Source: Lactuca virosa (taxonomy: Eukaryota > Streptophyta > Magnoliopsida > Asterales > Asteraceae). Taken from it: a DNA stretch of 64,000 nt. The translations under genes and the position numbers were made by a program. The notes beneath the pieces are model-generated. The model made no database searches. It was not told the origin of the DNA and saw only the letters and a program-made list of their open reading frames with translations. Positions 59,871 through 64,000 of the stretch are shown piece by piece. The stretch's first letter is position 1; each line of letters starts with the position of its first letter. The stretch is from contig CAKMRJ010005634.1 in assembly GCA_928212115.1 (NCBI GenBank), forward strand, positions 129,323,665-129,387,664, written 5' to 3'.

Positions 59871-60474
59871 TGTCGCACCCTAGTTTGTTGGGGTGAGGTC
59901 GGACACAGGGTGATGGGACGGACAGAGGTAGTCTTGCAGACTACTAAGAAGATTCACCAGATTAGGCAGCGACTGCAGACCGCCCAGAGTCGACAAAAGA
60001 GTTACGCTGACAGACGCCGATCTGAGTTGGAGTTTCAGGTGGGCGATATGGTACTCTTGAAAGTCTCACCCTGGAAGGGTATGATCCGCTTTAGGAAGAG
60101 GGGGAAATGGGGTCCCCGTTACGTCGGGTCGTTCAGGATCATTGCCAGGGTTGGCAAGGTGGCTTACAGGCTAGAGCTACCGGAGGAGCTTAGTCGGATC
60201 CACAACACTTTTCACGTTTCGCAATTGCGAAAATGCATTATGGATCAGGAGGCGGTAGTATCGTTGGATGATATTCAGGTCGATGAGCGCCTGAATTATG
60301 TGGAGAGGCCTGTGACCATTCTGGAGAGGAAGAGGAAGGTTCTACGGAACAAGGAGATACCTTTGGTAAAGGTATAGTGGGAGAATCGGAGAGGATCTGA
60401 GTGGACTTGGGAGCCAGAGGCAGAGATGTGGGAGCACTATCCGGAGCTGTTCGCCGCGGCAGACTTCGAGGACT
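59856..60474 (+). pseudogene. pol: Tekay-type integrase C-terminus with chromodomain-like tail, one TAG
   Basis: It reads as the integrase C-terminal module (RRSELEFQVGDMVLLKVSPWKG; IHNTFHVSQLRKC). TAG 60375..60377 then falls between LVKV and W. The homologous position in element E (about 50440..50450, minus) still encodes Gln. After it, the chromodomain-like end WTWEPEAEMWEHYPELF runs to a TAA at 60475. Chromodomain-type tails direct integration toward heterochromatin. Confidence 0.85.
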
Positions 60475-60485
60475 AAGTCTAGTTC

Positions 60486-60498
60486 AAGTGGGGGAGAA
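60486..60498 (+). promoter_or_regulatory. Tekay-type polypurine tract
   Basis: The sequence aagtgggggagaa is immediately followed by the 3' LTR. Confidence 0.85.
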
Positions 60499-62488
60499 TG
60501 TAACGCCCCGATTCTCAGGTATTGAATTAATATAAGAATTTTCTTGTTTTCAAGGTCTACTCAACGAGTCAGTTGTCCTACTCGTCAAGTAGCAGCGGGT
60601 TGGTCCACGTGTTTTAGTGACCTACTCGCCGAGTCCAACAAGGGACTTGACGAGTAGGAGCTGGCAGATGAAGCCTAAATTTCAGGGTTTTGCACCCTAT
60701 TTAAGGATCACTTACCACCCCCCCCCCCCCTTAGCCTCTCTTACTGCTCCCCTCGAATTCAGAAACCCTAATTAGTGTTGTTCTCTATATTGGTGTGCTT
60801 CTTAGCTTGGAAGAGGGATTTGGTGAGGAAATGTTTGAAGACCAAGAAGCTTTGAACAAGGAACAACTGGGGATCTGAAGTCTACCTCAGTTTATCACCA
60901 TTTGGAGGTATCAAGTCATCACCTTGAGCTTCTTCTAGTTAAACCCCTTTCTATATTGAGTTTTGGACCATTTTGGGCATTTGGTGTTGCATTTCGAGTG
61001 ATGAACCAAGATCTGAAGTTGCAACTTCAGATGTAGGCTCATCTTGGCCCTTATCATCATAAAGTCTCAGTCTTTAGCATGTTGGTGAAGCTCTTTTGCC
61101 AAGAACCTCTTATTTAGCTTGTTTTAGGTCATTATCACCTTGCATGCACGTAAAGTTTGCAACTTTACGTGATAAACATGCCTTGGGAAGCTGGATCTAC
61201 AATATGGAGCCTTAGCATGGCTTAAAAAGCATTTGTATGGATGAAGGATTGAAGGGACTCGCCGAGTCGCAAGGTCGACTCGGCGAGTCATATGAAGATG
61301 GTCATGAACTCGACGAGTCGATGAATAACTCGGCGAGTCCGATGAAGATTGCCATGGGCTCGGCGAGTCAGTCGAATGACTCGGCGAGTCGGCTAGGGTT
61401 TTTCCCAACCTTGGGATACGAATGAACTCGGCGAGTTATAGGGAAACTTGACGAGTCAACCAAGGATTTCACGACTTCTCGAGTTCAGGAAGGACTCGAC
61501 GAGTCGGTGAACTACACGCGACGAGTCGGGTCAACATGGACTGTTAACCTTGACTGTTGACTTTGACTTTGACTAAGGGTTGACCAGTTGACCTCTGGGG
61601 GTATTTTGGTAATTTGTAAATTTATGGAAAAAGGGTTTTATGGTAACTATAGGTGGTGGAGTTCGTGTTGGAGAGTTTGAGCCTATCATTTTCAGTGCGA
61701 CATTGTGAGGTGAGTTATCCTCACTATACTCAAGGGTCTAAGGCACCAAGGCCGACCCTTAAAATTGTTATTGGTTATGTTATGCTAGTATGATCTGTTA
61801 GATCGGTATCCTAGACGGTAGGATGATAATATGTGATATGTGGTATGACCTGTTAGTTAGATATCCTAGAGGGTAGGATAATATTATATGTTATGTGGTA
61901 TGATCCGGTAGATCAGTTGGTTGTCTATAGACTGTTATGTGATTATCTGTTATATGTGCACATGTTTGTTTGGCGGTTGAGGCTTATCTGCTTTGTGCGA
62001 AAGCCAATAGACCTGGGCATTCCAACCTGTTGGTTGGGGGCCGTGAGTATTCCATCCCGAGGATGACTGGACTCATAGTATGTGGGCATTCCAACCTGTT
62101 GGTTGTGGGCCTGGGGTATTCCATCTCGAGGATGATTAGACCCATAGTATGTTGGCATTCCAACCGGAAGGTTGAGGGCCTGGGGTATTCCAACCCGATG
62201 GTTGACTGGACCCATAGTATGCTGTTATGATTATATGTGTATTGTTGTGGGTATGGGTATTTTGGGGGAACTCACTAAGCTTTCGGGCTTACAGTTTCAG
62301 TTTATTGTTTCAGGTGCATCAGGGGATCATGGCAAGGCAAAGGCGTGATCGTATAGCTCCTCACTTTTTATGACTTTGTTCCTGGGATACTCTGATATGA
62401 TACATTTTGAAAACAAGTTTTGTAATGGTTAATAGATTTGAAATGTTTTTAACAGTTTAAATTTGGCATGATTTTTATGGGTGTTACA
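60499..62488 (+). mobile_element. Tekay-type 3' LTR
   Basis: It has the same architecture as the 5' LTR: a C13 run (60718..60730), dyads (for example centres 61262 and 61283), and the 69-bp tandem units at about 62018..62224. The length differences from the 5' copy are mainly in the C run. Confidence 0.9.
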
Positions 62489-62493
62489 CTCTC

Positions 62494-62900
62494 TCTCCAC
62501 ACTTATAGCATTTGAACTTGTGACAAGCAAACCCGTAGGTTCCCCCACACTTCCCGTGGATATTATAGCTCCCTTGACTTCTAATACCTAAGTTAGCAGC
62601 CTCGAACTCGTCGTCTATCACTGAATGAGCCCTCCTTTTCTTTCTGATTCGTATTCCCACATCAAGATCTTCCTCAGTAGTCATCTCAACAGTCTCCCAT
62701 ACAATCTGCAAAACTGCAGTTCACTCTTCGGACTTGGAAATTAGCCTACCAGTGATCCGATCCATGATACCAAACAGTTCTTCCTGCAATATCTGTGAAA
62801 CCTCAATGGTAATCATCTCTTGTATCTGATCAACAGTCAACCCCGACCTATCTTGGCCATCAGCTCCACATCCTGAACCAGATCCCCTCGTGAACTCCAT
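62494..62900 (-). pseudogene. gag: Element E gag, N-terminal half, interrupted by the Tekay-type insertion
   Basis: On the minus strand ATG 62900..62898 follows an acceptor-like attttcag by one base. The protein begins MEFTRGSGSG, similar in style to the Tekay-type gag start (MTGSGSGSG). An in-frame TGA is at 62721..62723. The frame then runs through HSVIDDEFEAANL into a cysteine-rich CHKFKCYKCGER, where it meets the insertion at 62488 and resumes at 53059. It is much shorter than a normal gag, so the capsid region seems deleted. Confidence 0.7.
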
Positions 62901-63716
62901 ACTGAAAATGAACCAAAAAGCATCAGAAATGCCCCAATACACATTGCTACAACCACATGATGAGACTACCCCTCGGGGTTTGTGACTTCCTTGCTACATG
63001 CACGGGTCCTGTGCTTTTACTAGTACGGGACCATACTACCTTCCACGCCTACCCGTATTTGTCTCAATGATCATCACAACCACCCAAAACAATTACAACA
63101 ACTAGGATACGAATACATCCTATCCTCACTCTCTCGAGGGAGGCTAAAGATTCCAAAACTGGCCAGCTACATCCATACTAACTCATAATTATACTCCAAA
63201 CACTTGCTAAAAAGTAAATCATGAGCACTGCATACTCCTTAGGCTATCCTAGGGTCCACACCTCAGCCTGCCATCAATTGCGGAACGACCCCCATTGGTG
63301 CCAGTTAACTACTTCATGAATAGAATCACATGAAACATAGTTTAAGTAATCTTAGATTAAAAGACTCCACCTTACAGCAGCTGGACTCAGACAAGAGCTG
63401 CGCAATAGGACCAAATCCTTCACTCTAAAATTATTTAACCCATGCATCATGTATGCAGTTAATAGTTAGTTTACACCCGAAAGAGTACTACAAACAAATA
63501 AGCAAGAAAAATCTAGAAGAATAAGGCATCATACATAAGGAAATTCTATCATGCAATTCCTGAAGATCCCTACCCTACAACTAGCATGTTGTTCTACCAT
63601 AAACGTCATATCAAATAACAGTGTGGGTAACAAGGGGTATACTTTATTGCTATGGTTGATCATACACATCGCATCCTTCCTTGGTTACTTTTGACACTAA
63701 TTTTGAAAACCATTTT
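62901..63716 (-). other. Element E leader (5' untranslated)
   Basis: On the minus strand it parallels the Tekay-type leader at 55100..55840. 'ctagtacgggaccatac' matches the complement of the gtagtaggggcccatacta region, and 'gaaaaccattttaaaa' matches the complement of the segment just after the Tekay primer site. No primer-binding site is found where expected. Confidence 0.5.
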
Positions 63717-64000
63717 AAAAATTGAGCCTACAGTCTATCTGGACCGCCCTCCGAGCCTTCAGCATGACTGGACCGCCTCGTAGGGCCTACAGCCTATCCG
63801 GACCGCTCCCCGGGCCTTTACCTGACTGGACCGCCTCACAGGGCCTACAACCTATCCAGACCTCCCCGGGTACCTTGGTCTTCAACATAAAGTAGGCCAC
63901 CTCAACCCCTCCACAATATGTCGACATATACAATAGATAAACATAAACACTTATCCAACAAATATAGGTAATCATACAGATCTATTAATCTATCATGTAA
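63717..64000 (-). mobile_element. Element E 5' LTR (minus sense), partial
   Basis: It carries 'gcctacagcctatccggacc' repeats. The last ~100 bp (from cctccacaatatgtcgac) match 49140..49240 of the 3' LTR closely. It is truncated by the window end. Confidence 0.7.

Larger units (their letters stand above)
53060..62488 (+). mobile_element. Tekay-type chromovirus (gypsy), full structure, pol broken
   Basis: LTRs 53060..55053 and 60499..62488 (1994 and 1990 bp) run from tgtaacgcccc to gggtgttaca, between perfect ctctc duplications. The primer site agttggtatcagagcc starts at 55054 and the purine tract aagtgggggagaa is at 60486..60498. Gag, three zinc knuckles, protease, RT, RNase H, integrase and a chromodomain-like tail occur in order. 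Five TAG stops and two frameshifts inactivate pol. By eye the LTRs differ by a few per cent. Confidence 0.92.

Overview
This is a plant nuclear window, almost certainly from a dicot. It contains one intact host gene, a BIG GRAIN 1-like gene on the minus strand (36481..37695), in a sea of nested LTR retrotransposons, MITEs, a SINE, microsatellites and AT-rich DNA. The retroelement set (Athila-type with a tRNA-Asp-like primer site, Tekay-type chromovirus, several copia elements) and the LTR motif style look like Asteraceae, possibly lettuce (Lactuca). That guess rests on my memory of such LTRs and was not tested.

Left nest (1..28625). An old plus-strand copia element survives as three fragments of one RNase H reading (4119..4330, 20725..20885, 28402..28625). 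A minus-strand gag-only gypsy element (4331..20724, duplication tcaac) entered it. An Athila-like element (7035..16711, duplication attac) then entered the gypsy element, and a 440-bp MITE landed in one of the gypsy LTRs. A minus-strand copia element with 797-bp LTRs (20886..28401) hit the same RNase H region separately. To the left (1..3390) lies the decayed 3' half of a related copia element, then an LTR fragment.

Middle (28626..45469). This part is gene-poor and AT-rich. It holds a broken Agenet/DUF724-type gene fragment (minus, 28860..29215), copia LTR relics, a G-rich hAT-like MITE (33537..34116), the BG1-like gene with a visible TATA box, a textbook tRNA-derived SINE with a 15-bp target duplication (39110..39244), and a decayed minus-strand copia (42312..45469).

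Right nest (45470..64000). A minus-strand gypsy element ('element E') runs off the window. A 3.17-kb solo LTR (45814..48987, duplication cttcg) sits in its 3' LTR, and a Tekay-type chromovirus (53060..62488, duplication ctctc) sits in its gag gene. The Tekay-type element carries every expected domain, an apparent 67-bp spliceosomal intron before the protease, five TAG stops and two frameshifts.

Three of the four gypsy-type elements lack reverse transcriptase, so none seen here looks able to move by itself. The most unusual signal is a family of short CG-centred dyads in twin sites. In the Athila element 10 of 11 pairs have centres exactly 20 bp apart, and a different dyad with nearly the same spacing fills the Tekay LTRs.
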